Positions 1 to 5,891 of a stretch of DNA of 7,228 nucleotides are shown in pieces; position 1 is the first letter of the stretch; the number at the start of each line of letters is the position of its first letter. The translations under genes were made by a program, and so were the position numbers. The stretch is from the NCBI GenBank assembly GCA_017412265.1, contig JAFPYK010000140.1:1-7228 (forward strand), read 5' to 3'. The stretch comes from Lachnospiraceae bacterium. Its GTDB lineage: Bacteria; Bacillota; Clostridia; Lachnospirales; Lachnospiraceae. The notes under the pieces are model-generated. The model had not been told where the DNA came from and made no database searches. It saw nothing but the letters and a program-made list of their open reading frames with translations.

Positions 1-748
1 GTTTTCGGACAAACAGGCTCAGGATATCATGACCAACCGCAGTGCGATGGTGTGTCTGGACTGGAATCTCACACTCAGCCAGGCAGTTCGCACGATGCTG
101 GACGGCAGCAACAGTCGTTTTCCGGTCTACGTGGACAATATCGATCATATCATCGGGGTTCTGCATCTGAGGGATGCGGTGAAACGCCTGTTTGATGAGA
201 AGGAAGATGATGTGCCGATACGGAAGATCCGCGGTCTGCTGCGGACACCCCGCAATGTGCCGGAGACGCGCAACATCGATTCTCTCTTCCACAGTATGCA
301 GAACTCCAAGACGCAGCTGGTGATTGTCATTGATGAATACGGTCAGACGGCCGGGCTGGTGACAATGGAGGATATCATCGAGGAGATCGTCGGCAACATC
401 ATGGATGAGTACGACGAGGAAGAGGACTACATCGAACCCACTGCGAACCAGGATGAGTTCATCATCGAGGGCAAAACGCCGTTGGAAGATCTGCAGGAGC
501 GATTCGGCATCACCTTTGAGGATAATGAATTTGAGACGCTCAACGGCTATATGATCTCCCGGCTGGACCGTATTCCGGAGGAAAATGAGGACTTTGAAAT
601 TGAGACACAGGGTTATTCCTTCCGGATCCTGGCGGTGAAGAATCATATGATCACCAGCGTACTGGTACGGCGGATATCGCCACCGGCCGGAGACGAATCC
701 ACCGGAGAACCTGAGAGCAGCATCATTACAGCAAATGAGGAAAAATAG
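1..748 (+). CDS. HlyC/CorC family CBS-domain protein, 3' part (5' end outside window)
   Basis: The frame is open from base 2, so the true start lies upstream; 248 residues are visible. They begin FSDKQAQDIM, the usual entry into the CBS pair of this family. The first CBS motif contains SRFPVY and IIGVLHLRDAV. The second CBS domain contains TQLVIVIDEYGQTAGLVTMEDIIEEIVG, given here only as its key parts VIDEYG and EDIIEEIVG. An acidic linker (DEYDEEEDY) leads to a C-terminal CorC_HlyC transporter-associated domain ending near VLVRRI, followed by a short polar tail. Full-length members carry an N-terminal DUF21/CNNM membrane domain, which would lie off the left edge. The family is linked to Mg2+/Co2+ efflux or resistance; the old name hemolysin is misleading. 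The stop is TAG at 746-748, and yebC follows 14 bases later, suggesting co-transcription. The family call is firm; the transported ion is not shown by the sequence. Confidence 0.9.
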   Translation, partial: FSDKQAQDIMTNRSAMVCLDWNLTLSQAVRTMLDGSNSRFPVYVDNIDHIIGVLHLRDAVKRLFDEKEDDVPIRKIRGLLRTPRNVPETRNIDSLFHSMQNSKTQLVIVIDEYGQTAGLVTMEDIIEEIVGNIMDEYDEEEDYIEPTANQDEFIIEGKTPLEDLQERFGITFEDNEFETLNGYMISRLDRIPEENEDFEIETQGYSFRILAVKNHMITSVLVRRISPPAGDESTGEPESSIITANEEK

Positions 749-762
749 AAAGGGAAAGAGTT

Positions 763-1503
763 ATGTCAGGACATTCCAAATTCGCGAACATCAAGCACAA
801 AAAGGAAAAGAACGACGCCGCCAAGGGCAAGATCTTCACCATCATCGGGCGTGAGATCGCTGTTGCCGTCAAGGAGGGTGGCCCGGATCCGGCCAACAAT
901 TTCAAGCTGGCAACGGTCATCGCCAAGGCTAAGGCCAACAACATGCCCAACGATACCATCGAACGCGGCATCAAGAAGGCCTCCGGGGAAGGCGGCAACG
1001 TGGATTATAAATCCATCACCTACGAGGGATACGGCCCGGGTGGTACAGCGGTCATTGTGGAGACCCTGACGGATAATATCAACCGTACGGCCGCCAATGT
1101 GCGCGCAGCGTTTTCCAAGGGCGACGGCAATGTCGGCACGCCGGGCTGTGTTTCGTTCATGTTTGACCGCAAGGGACAGATCCTCATTGATAAAGAGGAA
1201 TGCGAGATGTCTGCGGATGATCTGATGATGCTGGCACTGGATGCCGGCGCCGAGGATTTCAGCGAGGAAGAGGACAGCTTCGAGATCATCACGGATCCCG
1301 CGGATTTCAGCGCGGTGCGTGAGGCGCTGGAGGCAGAAGGCATCGAGATGGCCCAGGCGGAGGTCACGATGATCCCTCAGACTTACGTGGACCTGACGAA
1401 TGAGCAGGACATCAAGAACATGAACCGGATTCTGGATCTGTTAGACGAGGACGACGATGTCCAGAGTGTCTATCACAACTGGAACATGCCGGATGAGGAT
1501 TGA
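763..1503 (+). CDS. yebC: YebC/PmpR (TACO1-like) family protein
   Basis: This is a complete 246-residue protein, the usual length for the family. It opens with MSGHSKFANIKHKKEKND and GKIFTIIGREI, the conserved N-terminal YebC block; Phe replaces the more common Trp at residue 7. Further hallmarks are NNMPNDTIERGIKKASGE, YEGYGPGGTAVIVE and TDNINRTAANVR, then an acidic C-terminal part (EEDSFEI, LDEDDDVQSVYHN). The purine-rich stretch AAAGGGAAAGAG just upstream serves as ribosome site. Members were long annotated as transcription regulators (PmpR); newer work on YebC and mitochondrial TACO1 supports a ribosome-associated role in translating difficult sequences such as proline runs, so the regulator label should be held lightly. 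It is cytoplasmic. It probably shares a transcript with the upstream CorC-like gene and is followed by an intrinsic terminator. Confidence 0.96.
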   Translation: MSGHSKFANIKHKKEKNDAAKGKIFTIIGREIAVAVKEGGPDPANNFKLATVIAKAKANNMPNDTIERGIKKASGEGGNVDYKSITYEGYGPGGTAVIVETLTDNINRTAANVRAAFSKGDGNVGTPGCVSFMFDRKGQILIDKEECEMSADDLMMLALDAGAEDFSEEEDSFEIITDPADFSAVREALEAEGIEMAQAEVTMIPQTYVDLTNEQDIKNMNRILDLLDEDDDVQSVYHNWNMPDED

Positions 1504-1525
1504 TGTGTGATTGAATCAGGAATGT

Positions 1526-1557
1526 AAGAGGAACCGGTTTCGGCCGGTTCCTTTTTG
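1526..1557 (+). terminator. Intrinsic terminator after yebC
   Basis: A perfect 9-bp stem, AGGAACCGG (1529-1537) with CCGGTTCCT (1544-1552), has a 6-base loop TTTCGG and runs into five T residues (1552-1556). It lies 25 bases after the yebC stop and ends the corC-like/yebC transcript. Confidence 0.9.
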
Positions 1558-1599
1558 CGTACTTTTTTATTCTCTCCAAATGTAAGACAGGGAGAAAGG

Positions 1600-1628
1600 T
1601 TTTCTTGTGGAAAACAGGCAGATATGAT
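1600..1628 (+). promoter_or_regulatory. Tentative promoter for the aldo/keto reductase gene, with a 17-bp dyad
   Basis: TATGAT (1623-1628) matches five of six bases of the sigma-A -10 element and lies 17 bases after TTTTCT (1600-1605), a poor -35 element. An alternative pairing is TTGTGG (1605-1610), 17 bases, TACATT (1628-1633). The -35 area is covered by an inverted repeat, GTTTTC and GAAAAC (1599-1604 and 1610-1615) around TTGTG, which could be an operator. The site is placed between the yebC terminator and the next gene, where a promoter is needed, but the match is weak. Confidence 0.4.
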
Positions 1629-1650
1629 ACATTAAAGTCAAGTTTTAACA

Positions 1651-1667
1651 TGCAGGTCCCTGCAGGG
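1651..1667 (+). repeat. Overlapping short palindromes in the leader of the aldo/keto reductase gene
   Basis: TGCAGG-TC-CCTGCA (1651-1664) and the perfect palindrome CCCTGCAGGG (1658-1667) overlap, so as RNA only one could fold at a time. GGGATCCC follows at 1672-1679. These lie 39 or more bases before the start codon, between the tentative promoter and the ribosome site. They may be chance in a GC-rich leader. I see no known riboswitch fold in the 202-base gap 1504-1705. Confidence 0.3.
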
Positions 1668-1705
1668 GGCGGGGATCCCACACGGTAGAGAAGGAGGGGC
1701 AGACA

Positions 1706-2674
1706 ATGCGTTATCAGAAGTTAGGAAGAACCGGACTTGAGGTCTCTCAGATCTGTCTCGGCACCTGGCCGCTGGGCGGCGGCAAGGACTGGACGGGCGT
1801 GAGTGAGAAGGACGCGATGGAGGCCATCGAGTGCATGCTGGAGGGCGGCGTGAATTTCATCGACGCGGCCCCGACCTACGGGCTGGGCGAGGGCGAGCGA
1901 AGGCTCGGCGAGGCGCTCAAGGGCAGGAGAGACAAGGTGATCCTGCAGACGAAGTTCGGCTCGCACTGGCCGCACAAGGAGAAGCTGCCGGGAGATAAGC
2001 CTCTGCATGACGGCCGCAAGGAGATCGTCTATCAGATGATCGATGAGTCGCTTGCAAGGCTTCAGACCGATTACATCGATATCTATATGATGCACTGGCC
2101 GGATACGTCCTTCGGAACGCCCTTCGAGGAGACCGCGGAGGCGCTGGAGGACCTGAAGCGCCAGGGGAAGATCCGGTTTGTCGGCGTATCGAATTTCGAG
2201 TTGGAGCGGCTGGAGGCGGCCGAGGCCCTGGATATCATCGACGTCGTGCAGTACGGCTACTCGATGGTGGACCAGAAGGCGGAGCCGCAGCTTCGCTGGG
2301 CCGCGGCGCACGGGATCGGCACGGAGAGCTACGGGACGCTCGGCGCGGGAATGCTCACGGGCAAGTTCCGGGAGTTCGTGGAATTTGACGTGATGGCCTC
2401 CCGCTACCGTTTCTATAAGTTCTTCCGGCAGCCGTATTTCGACCGCTGCCAGGAGTTGCTTCAGGTGATGGATGAGATTGCGGCGGTGAAGAATGTGCCG
2501 CTGTCCCACATCGCGATCAACTGGAACCTGGCCAAGCCGTTTATGAGCTCGGTGCTGTGCGGCGTGAGCAACGCGGCGCAGGCAGCGGAGAACCTGCGCG
2601 CGATGGATGTGACGCTGTCGGCGGAGGAGATCGCGAAGCTTGACGCGGCGATCGCGGCCATCGAGCTGCCGTAA
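1706..2674 (+). CDS. Aldo/keto reductase
   Basis: This is a 322-residue cytoplasmic NAD(P)H-dependent oxidoreductase of the AKR superfamily, of normal length. The N-terminus MRYQKLGRTGLEVSQICLGTW is typical. The catalytic tetrad can be assigned as Asp53 and Tyr58 (FIDAAPTYG), Lys83 (QTKFG) and His130 (YMMHWPD). Other barrel motifs are GKIRFVGVSNF (155-164), SYGTLGAGMLTGKF (208-221), and the cofactor-side end with SSVLCGVSNAAQAAENL (281-297). No C-terminal ferredoxin-type Cys cluster is present, so it is not the Fe-S AKR subtype. A strong ribosome site, AAGGAGG at 1691-1697, lies 8 bases before the ATG. It is flanked by terminators on both sides and so is probably transcribed alone. The substrate cannot be told from the sequence; GC content and GAG/AAG/ATC usage are high, as in the genes to its right. 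Confidence 0.93.
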   Translation: MRYQKLGRTGLEVSQICLGTWPLGGGKDWTGVSEKDAMEAIECMLEGGVNFIDAAPTYGLGEGERRLGEALKGRRDKVILQTKFGSHWPHKEKLPGDKPLHDGRKEIVYQMIDESLARLQTDYIDIYMMHWPDTSFGTPFEETAEALEDLKRQGKIRFVGVSNFELERLEAAEALDIIDVVQYGYSMVDQKAEPQLRWAAAHGIGTESYGTLGAGMLTGKFREFVEFDVMASRYRFYKFFRQPYFDRCQELLQVMDEIAAVKNVPLSHIAINWNLAKPFMSSVLCGVSNAAQAAENLRAMDVTLSAEEIAKLDAAIAAIELP

Positions 2675-2689
2675 GGCGGAAGAATTTCC

Positions 2690-2718
2690 CGGGGAGCGCA
2701 TAGGCGCTCCCTTTTTTT
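2690..2718 (+). terminator. Intrinsic terminator after the aldo/keto reductase gene
   Basis: An 8-bp perfect stem, GGGAGCGC (2692-2699) and GCGCTCCC (2704-2711), has the tetraloop ATAG and is followed by seven T residues (2712-2718). It separates the reductase gene from the promoter of the zinc operon. Confidence 0.93.
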
Positions 2719-2728
2719 GCGCAAAGAA

Positions 2729-2749
2729 TCTGGGAATCATTTTCAAATT
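2729..2749 (+). promoter_or_regulatory. Second, imperfect Fur-family operator upstream of the -35 element
   Basis: The 10-mer TTTTCAAATT at 2740-2749 exactly repeats an arm of the perfect operator at 2778-2800. Read as a 19-base box centred on 2738, the left half TCTGGGAAT matches the perfect box at six of nine positions and the right half ATTTTCAAA at eight of nine. Its centre is 51 bases, about five helical turns, from that of the perfect box, so both would face the same side of the DNA. Binding is inferred. Confidence 0.55.
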
Positions 2750-2751
2750 AC

Positions 2752-2780
2752 TTGACGTTTTATCCTCTCTAGAGTATAAT
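2752..2780 (+). promoter_or_regulatory. Consensus sigma-A promoter of the zur-znu operon
   Basis: TTGACG (2752-2757) and TATAAT (2775-2780) are separated by exactly 17 bases, giving five of six and six of six matches to consensus. Transcription would start near 2787, leaving a leader of about 40 bases with ribosome site GAAGGAG at 2811-2817 before the regulator ATG. The promoter follows immediately after the previous gene's terminator. Confidence 0.92.
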
Positions 2781-2800
2781 TTGAAAATGGTTTTCAAATT
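2778..2800 (+). promoter_or_regulatory. Perfect 23-bp palindrome: Fur-family (probably Zur) operator over the -10 element
   Basis: The arms AATTTGAAAA (2778-2787) and TTTTCAAATT (2791-2800) are perfect inverted repeats around TGG. The core TGAAAATGGTTTTCA has the 7-1-7 layout of Fur/Zur/PerR boxes in Bacillota. It overlaps the last three bases of the -10 element and the expected start site, so a bound repressor would block RNA polymerase. Because the first gene downstream encodes a Fur-family protein, autoregulation is the simplest reading. Confidence 0.85.
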
Positions 2801-2827
2801 GGGTTCATTTGAAGGAGAAGAAGAAGT

Positions 2828-3274
2828 ATGAATTCGAAGTCCAAATATAAAACCAGGCAGCGGGAGGTCCTCCTGGATTATCTGGAGACGATGCCCGGCC
2901 GCCATATCACGGTGAATGATGTCTGCGAGTACTGCAGAGACCAGGGAAAGCCGATCGGACAGTCGACGGTCTACCGCCAGCTGGAGCGGATGGTGGATGA
3001 GGGCCTGGTGAATAAATATATTATCGATGCGAACAGCCCGGCATGTTTTGAGTTCGTCGCAGAGCGGCCGCAGGAGGATGCGGACGTGTGCTTCCACTGT
3101 AAGTGTGAGCGCTGCGGGAAGCTCATCCACATGCACTGCGAGGAGTTAAGCGGGATCGCGGCGCATCTGCTCGTGCATCACGGATTTGCCTTAAATCCGA
3201 TGCGAACCGTCTTCTACGGACTCTGCGAGGAGTGCCGGGAAGAGGCGGCGGACAGCAGACCTGAGAATGAGTAA
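2828..3274 (+). CDS. Fur-family metalloregulator, probably zinc-responsive (Zur)
   Basis: This is a 148-residue protein of typical Fur-family length. The N-terminal winged helix includes RQREVLLDYLE (10-20), DVCEYCRDQG and the recognition helix IGQSTVYRQLERMVDEGLV (43-61). The C-terminal dimerisation and metal domain has two structural zinc pairs, Cys93/Cys96 (CERC) and Cys133/Cys136 (CEEC). Regulatory ligands are less standard: the usual HxH becomes Cys88-Phe-His90, followed by extra Cys91, His101, His103 and Cys104, then His117/His118. As first gene of a znu-like operon with a Fur-type palindrome on its own promoter, it is most likely Zur, repressing the operon when zinc is replete; Fur or Mn/peroxide sensing is not excluded. 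Ribosome site GAAGGAG lies 10 bases before the ATG. Its stop overlaps the ATG proposed for the next gene by 8 bases. Confidence 0.88.
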   Translation: MNSKSKYKTRQREVLLDYLETMPGRHITVNDVCEYCRDQGKPIGQSTVYRQLERMVDEGLVNKYIIDANSPACFEFVAERPQEDADVCFHCKCERCGKLIHMHCEELSGIAAHLLVHHGFALNPMRTVFYGLCEECREEAADSRPENE

Positions 3275-4280
3275 GAAGAGAGGATGTCTGGTTTTGAAGA
3301 ATAAATGGATCATTGGGGCGATGCTTCTTGCGATCTGCCTTGCCTGCAGCGGCTGCGGCGGGAAGGCTCCGGAAGCAAAGGAGGATCAAAAGCTTCAGGT
3401 GGTAACGACCATCTTTCCGATATATGACTGGACGAGAGAGATCCTCGGGGAGAACTCCGGGGAGGCGCAGCTCACGCTCCTGCTGGACAAGGGCGTGGAC
3501 CTGCACAGCTTTCAGCCGACCGCGCAGGATATCATGAAGATCGCGACCTGCGATGTCTTCATCTATGTGGGCGGAGAGTCGGACCGCTGGGCGGCGGATG
3601 CGCTGAAGGAAGCGGTCAATCCGAAGATGCAGGTGCTGAACCTGATGGAGATCCTGGGGGAGCAGCTGAAGGAGGAAGAGATCGCGGAGGGCATGCAGGA
3701 AGAAGAGCATGACCGCGAGGAAGAGCATGACCACGACGACGAAGAAGAGACCGAGTACGATGAGCATATCTGGCTCTCGCTGAGGAACGCGGAGGTCTGC
3801 TGCGAGGCCATCGCGGAGGCGCTGGGCAAGGCAGATGCGGAGAACGCGGATTACTATACCGAGCGGTTTCAGGACTACCGGCAGAAGCTGGATGAACTGG
3901 ATGAGAAGTATGCGCAGATGGTGGATGCTTCCTCCAACAAGACGATCCTGGTGGGAGACCGTTTCCCCTTCCGGTATCTGACGGAGGATTACGGGCTTAC
4001 GTATTATGCTGCATTTACCGGCTGCTCGGCGGAGACCGAGGCCAGCTTCCAGACGGTGATTTTCCTCGCCGGCAAGGAGGATGAGCTGGAGCTTCCCGCG
4101 ATCTGTACCCTGAAGGGCTCGGACGGATCGATCGCCCGCACGATCCGGGACGCGACGCAGGCGAAGGACCAGAAGATCGTCGAGTTGGACTCGATGCAGT
4201 CGGGCCCGGACGAGGGAGCGACGTATCTGAGTATTATGGAGAAGAACCTGGGGGCCCTGGGAGAGGCCCTCGGCAGATAA
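3267..4280 (+). CDS. Zinc/metal ABC transporter substrate-binding lipoprotein (ZnuA-like)
   Basis: This is a 337-residue cluster A-I solute-binding protein anchored outside the membrane. A signal segment (IIGAMLLAICLAC) ends in CSGC; Cys30 is the likely lipidated residue, though both possible lipoboxes have Cys at -3. Mature features are VVTTIFPIYDWTREI (45-59), first ligand His80 in VDLHSFQPT, an acidic His loop (148-167) and second ligand His167 in YDEHIWLS. The third ligand region, DRFPFRYLTEDYGL (231-244), has Arg232 where ZnuA has His and Mn-binders have Glu. The C-terminal GATYLSIMEKNL has Ala318 where PsaA-type proteins have Asp. An alternative TTG start at 3294 has a purine-rich GAGAGGA upstream and gives a compact MKNKW signal peptide; the ATG at 3267 overlaps the regulator but lacks a clear ribosome site. 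znuC follows after 16 bases. Zinc specificity is inferred from context. Confidence 0.88.
   Translation: MSKKRGCLVLKNKWIIGAMLLAICLACSGCGGKAPEAKEDQKLQVVTTIFPIYDWTREILGENSGEAQLTLLLDKGVDLHSFQPTAQDIMKIATCDVFIYVGGESDRWAADALKEAVNPKMQVLNLMEILGEQLKEEEIAEGMQEEEHDREEEHDHDDEEETEYDEHIWLSLRNAEVCCEAIAEALGKADAENADYYTERFQDYRQKLDELDEKYAQMVDASSNKTILVGDRFPFRYLTEDYGLTYYAAFTGCSAETEASFQTVIFLAGKEDELELPAICTLKGSDGSIARTIRDATQAKDQKIVELDSMQSGPDEGATYLSIMEKNLGALGEALGR
3702..3732 (+). repeat. Short tandem duplication coding the His/acidic loop of the ZnuA-like protein
   Basis: GAAGAGCATGACC occurs at 3702-3714 and again at 3720-3732, an 18-base period encoding EEEHDR then EEEHDH. It lies in the loop that in ZnuA proteins is thought to collect or pass on zinc, and looks like in-frame slippage or duplication. 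Confidence 0.7.
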
Positions 4281-4296
4281 CATACAGGAGATTGTT

Positions 4297-5040
4297 ATGG
4301 CACTGATTAAGGTGGAAAACCTGTCGCTCGGCTATGAGTCGAGGACCATCGCAGAGAATCTGAATTTCGAGGTGAAGGCAGGGGACTATCTGTGTATCGT
4401 CGGAGAGAACGGCTCCGGCAAGACGACGCTGATGCGCACTCTGCTGAAGCTGAAAGAGCCCTTCGGAGGGACGATCACCTTCGGGGACGGGCTTGCGAGA
4501 AATGAGATCGGCTACCTGCCGCAGCAGACACTGGTACAGAGGGATTTTCCGGCTTCCGTGAGGGAGATCGTGCTTTCGGGCTGTCAGGGGCGGATGGGAA
4601 AGCGTCCGTTCTACGGCCGGGAGGAGAAGAAGCTCGCCGATGAGAATATGAAGCGGATGGATATCTTCGAGCTGAAGGACCGGTGCTACCGGGATCTCTC
4701 CGGAGGACAGCAGCAGAGAGTCCTGCTCGCTCGGGCGCTCTGCGCGACAAAGAAGGCGCTTCTTCTGGACGAGCCGGTGGCCGGGCTGGACCCGAGGGTG
4801 ACCCAGGAGATGTATGAGCTGATCGCCCGGCTCAACCGGGAAGGGATCACGATTCTGATGATTTCACATGACGTGCACGCGGCTATGGCTTACGCGAGCC
4901 ACATCCTGCATGTCGGGACGCCGGTCTTCTTCGGGACGAAGGAAGAATTCATCCGCAGCGAGGCGGGCAAGATCTTCCTCATGCAGGCCGGGGAGACGCA
5001 GGAGGACGCAGAGAAAGCGATGGAAGGCGGTGAGGATTGA
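4297..5040 (+). CDS. Metal (zinc) ABC transporter ATP-binding protein (ZnuC-like)
   Basis: This is a 247-residue cytoplasmic ATPase that would power the ZnuB-type permease. All nucleotide-binding motifs are intact: Walker A GENGSGKT (36-43), Q-loop in YLPQQ (Gln76/77), signature LSGGQQQR (134-141), Walker B ALLLDEP (154-160, catalytic Glu159), D-loop GLDP (163-166) and H-loop His191 in MISHD. The ribosome site AGGAG at 4286-4290 is six bases before the ATG. The length is normal and the sequence fits the Mn/Zn/Fe-chelate family (ZnuC/AdcC/MntB); zinc is favoured by the Fur-type operator and the ZnuA-like partner. The TGA stop at 5038-5040 shares one base with the ATG of the permease gene, implying translational coupling. 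The ATPase itself shows no damage, in contrast to the permease. Confidence 0.95.
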   Translation: MALIKVENLSLGYESRTIAENLNFEVKAGDYLCIVGENGSGKTTLMRTLLKLKEPFGGTITFGDGLARNEIGYLPQQTLVQRDFPASVREIVLSGCQGRMGKRPFYGREEKKLADENMKRMDIFELKDRCYRDLSGGQQQRVLLARALCATKKALLLDEPVAGLDPRVTQEMYELIARLNREGITILMISHDVHAAMAYASHILHVGTPVFFGTKEEFIRSEAGKIFLMQAGETQEDAEKAMEGGED

Positions 5041-5891
5041 TGATTGAGAGACTGATCTCGTATCTGGAGTTTCCGTTTGTCCGCTATGCCCTGATCGTGG
5101 GCGTCCTGATCGCACTCTGTTCTTCGCTTCTCGGCGTGACGCTGGTGCTGAAGCGGTTTTCCTTCATCGGGGACGGCCTGTCGCACGTGGCGTTCGGCGC
5201 GATGGCGATCGCGACGGTGCTCCGGATGACCAATGAGATGCTCCTGGTGCTTCCGCTGACGGTGCTTTGCGCAATCCTGCTGCTGAAGACTGGCCAGAAC
5301 ACGAAGATCAAGGGCGACGCGGCGATTGCGATGATCTCGGTCGGGGCCCTGGCCTTCGGCTATCTGCTCATGAATCTGTTCCCGACGTCTTCGAACCTGA
5401 CCGGGGACGTCTGCAGCACCTTGTTCTGAGCGACCTCGATCCTGACGCTGACGGTGGAAGAAGTGTGGCTGTGCGTCCTGCTCTCTATCGCGGTGCTGGT
5501 GATCTTCGTCCTGTTCTATAACAAGATCTTCGCCGTGACATTTGACGAGGACTTCGCGCGGGCGGCGGGCACGAACGCCGGGCGCTACAATCTTCTGATC
5601 GCGGTGGTCGTGGCGGTGATTATCGTCCTGGCGATGAACCTGGTGGGATCGCTTCTGATCTCGGCGCTGGTCATATTCCCGGCACTTTCGGCGATGAGAA
5701 TCTTCCGCAGCTTTAAGGCTGTGACCATCTTCTCGGCGGTGCTCTCGGTGGTCTGTTCTTTCCTGGGGATCGTGATCTCGATTCTCGCGGGAAACGGGAC
5801 GCCGGTGGGCTCGACGATTGTGGCGGTCGATGTGGCCGCATTTGCTCTCTGCTGCCTGGCGGGCAGCCTTGTGAGGAGGAGGGCGGCATGA
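5040..5891 (+). pseudogene. Metal (zinc) ABC transporter permease (ZnuB-like), interrupted by an in-frame TGA
   Basis: Two parts in the same frame, 5040-5429 and 5430-5891, together match one ABC-3 permease of about 283 residues, the family's usual size. The first part carries SSLLGVTLVLKRFSFIGDGLSHVAFGA and ends ...NLTGDVCSTLF. The second resumes at once with ATSILTLT and contains FDEDFARAAGTNAGRYN (the ATPase-coupling region) and LVGSLLISALVIFPALSA. About eight hydrophobic segments can be seen over the whole length. The break is TGA at 5427-5429, where relatives have Gly (LFGS/LFGA); GGA to TGA is a single base change, and no frameshift or deletion accompanies it. Start is ATG 5040, or TTG 5037. 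Restart at GTG 5454 would give only the C-terminal half and lacks a ribosome site. A real nonsense mutation, a sequencing error, or readthrough remain possible; conservation downstream says that any mutation is recent. Confidence 0.82.

Noticed and set aside
1721..3136. 471-codon open frame on the minus strand
   Set aside because: It is antisense to the aldo/keto reductase and regulator genes, crosses a terminator and promoter, and has an Arg/His/Leu-rich composition typical of the shadow of GC-rich genes.
3123..4283. 386-codon open frame on the minus strand
   Set aside because: Antisense to the well-supported regulator and znuA-like genes; no recognisable domain or ribosome site.
5427..5429. 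TGA read as glycine through genetic code 25 (Gracilibacteria/SR1)
   Set aside because: yebC, znuC and the permease all end naturally at TGA, at family-normal lengths, and the flanking proteins are of Bacillota type, so TGA is a stop here.
5427..5463. TGA read as selenocysteine
   Set aside because: The position is normally Gly, not Cys; ABC-3 permeases are not a known selenoprotein family, and I see no convincing SECIS-like hairpin just after the TGA.
5267..5521. Programmed frameshift around the znuB stop using the alternative plus frame
   Set aside because: The permease resumes in the same frame directly after the TGA, so no frame change is needed, and there is no slippery run at the site.
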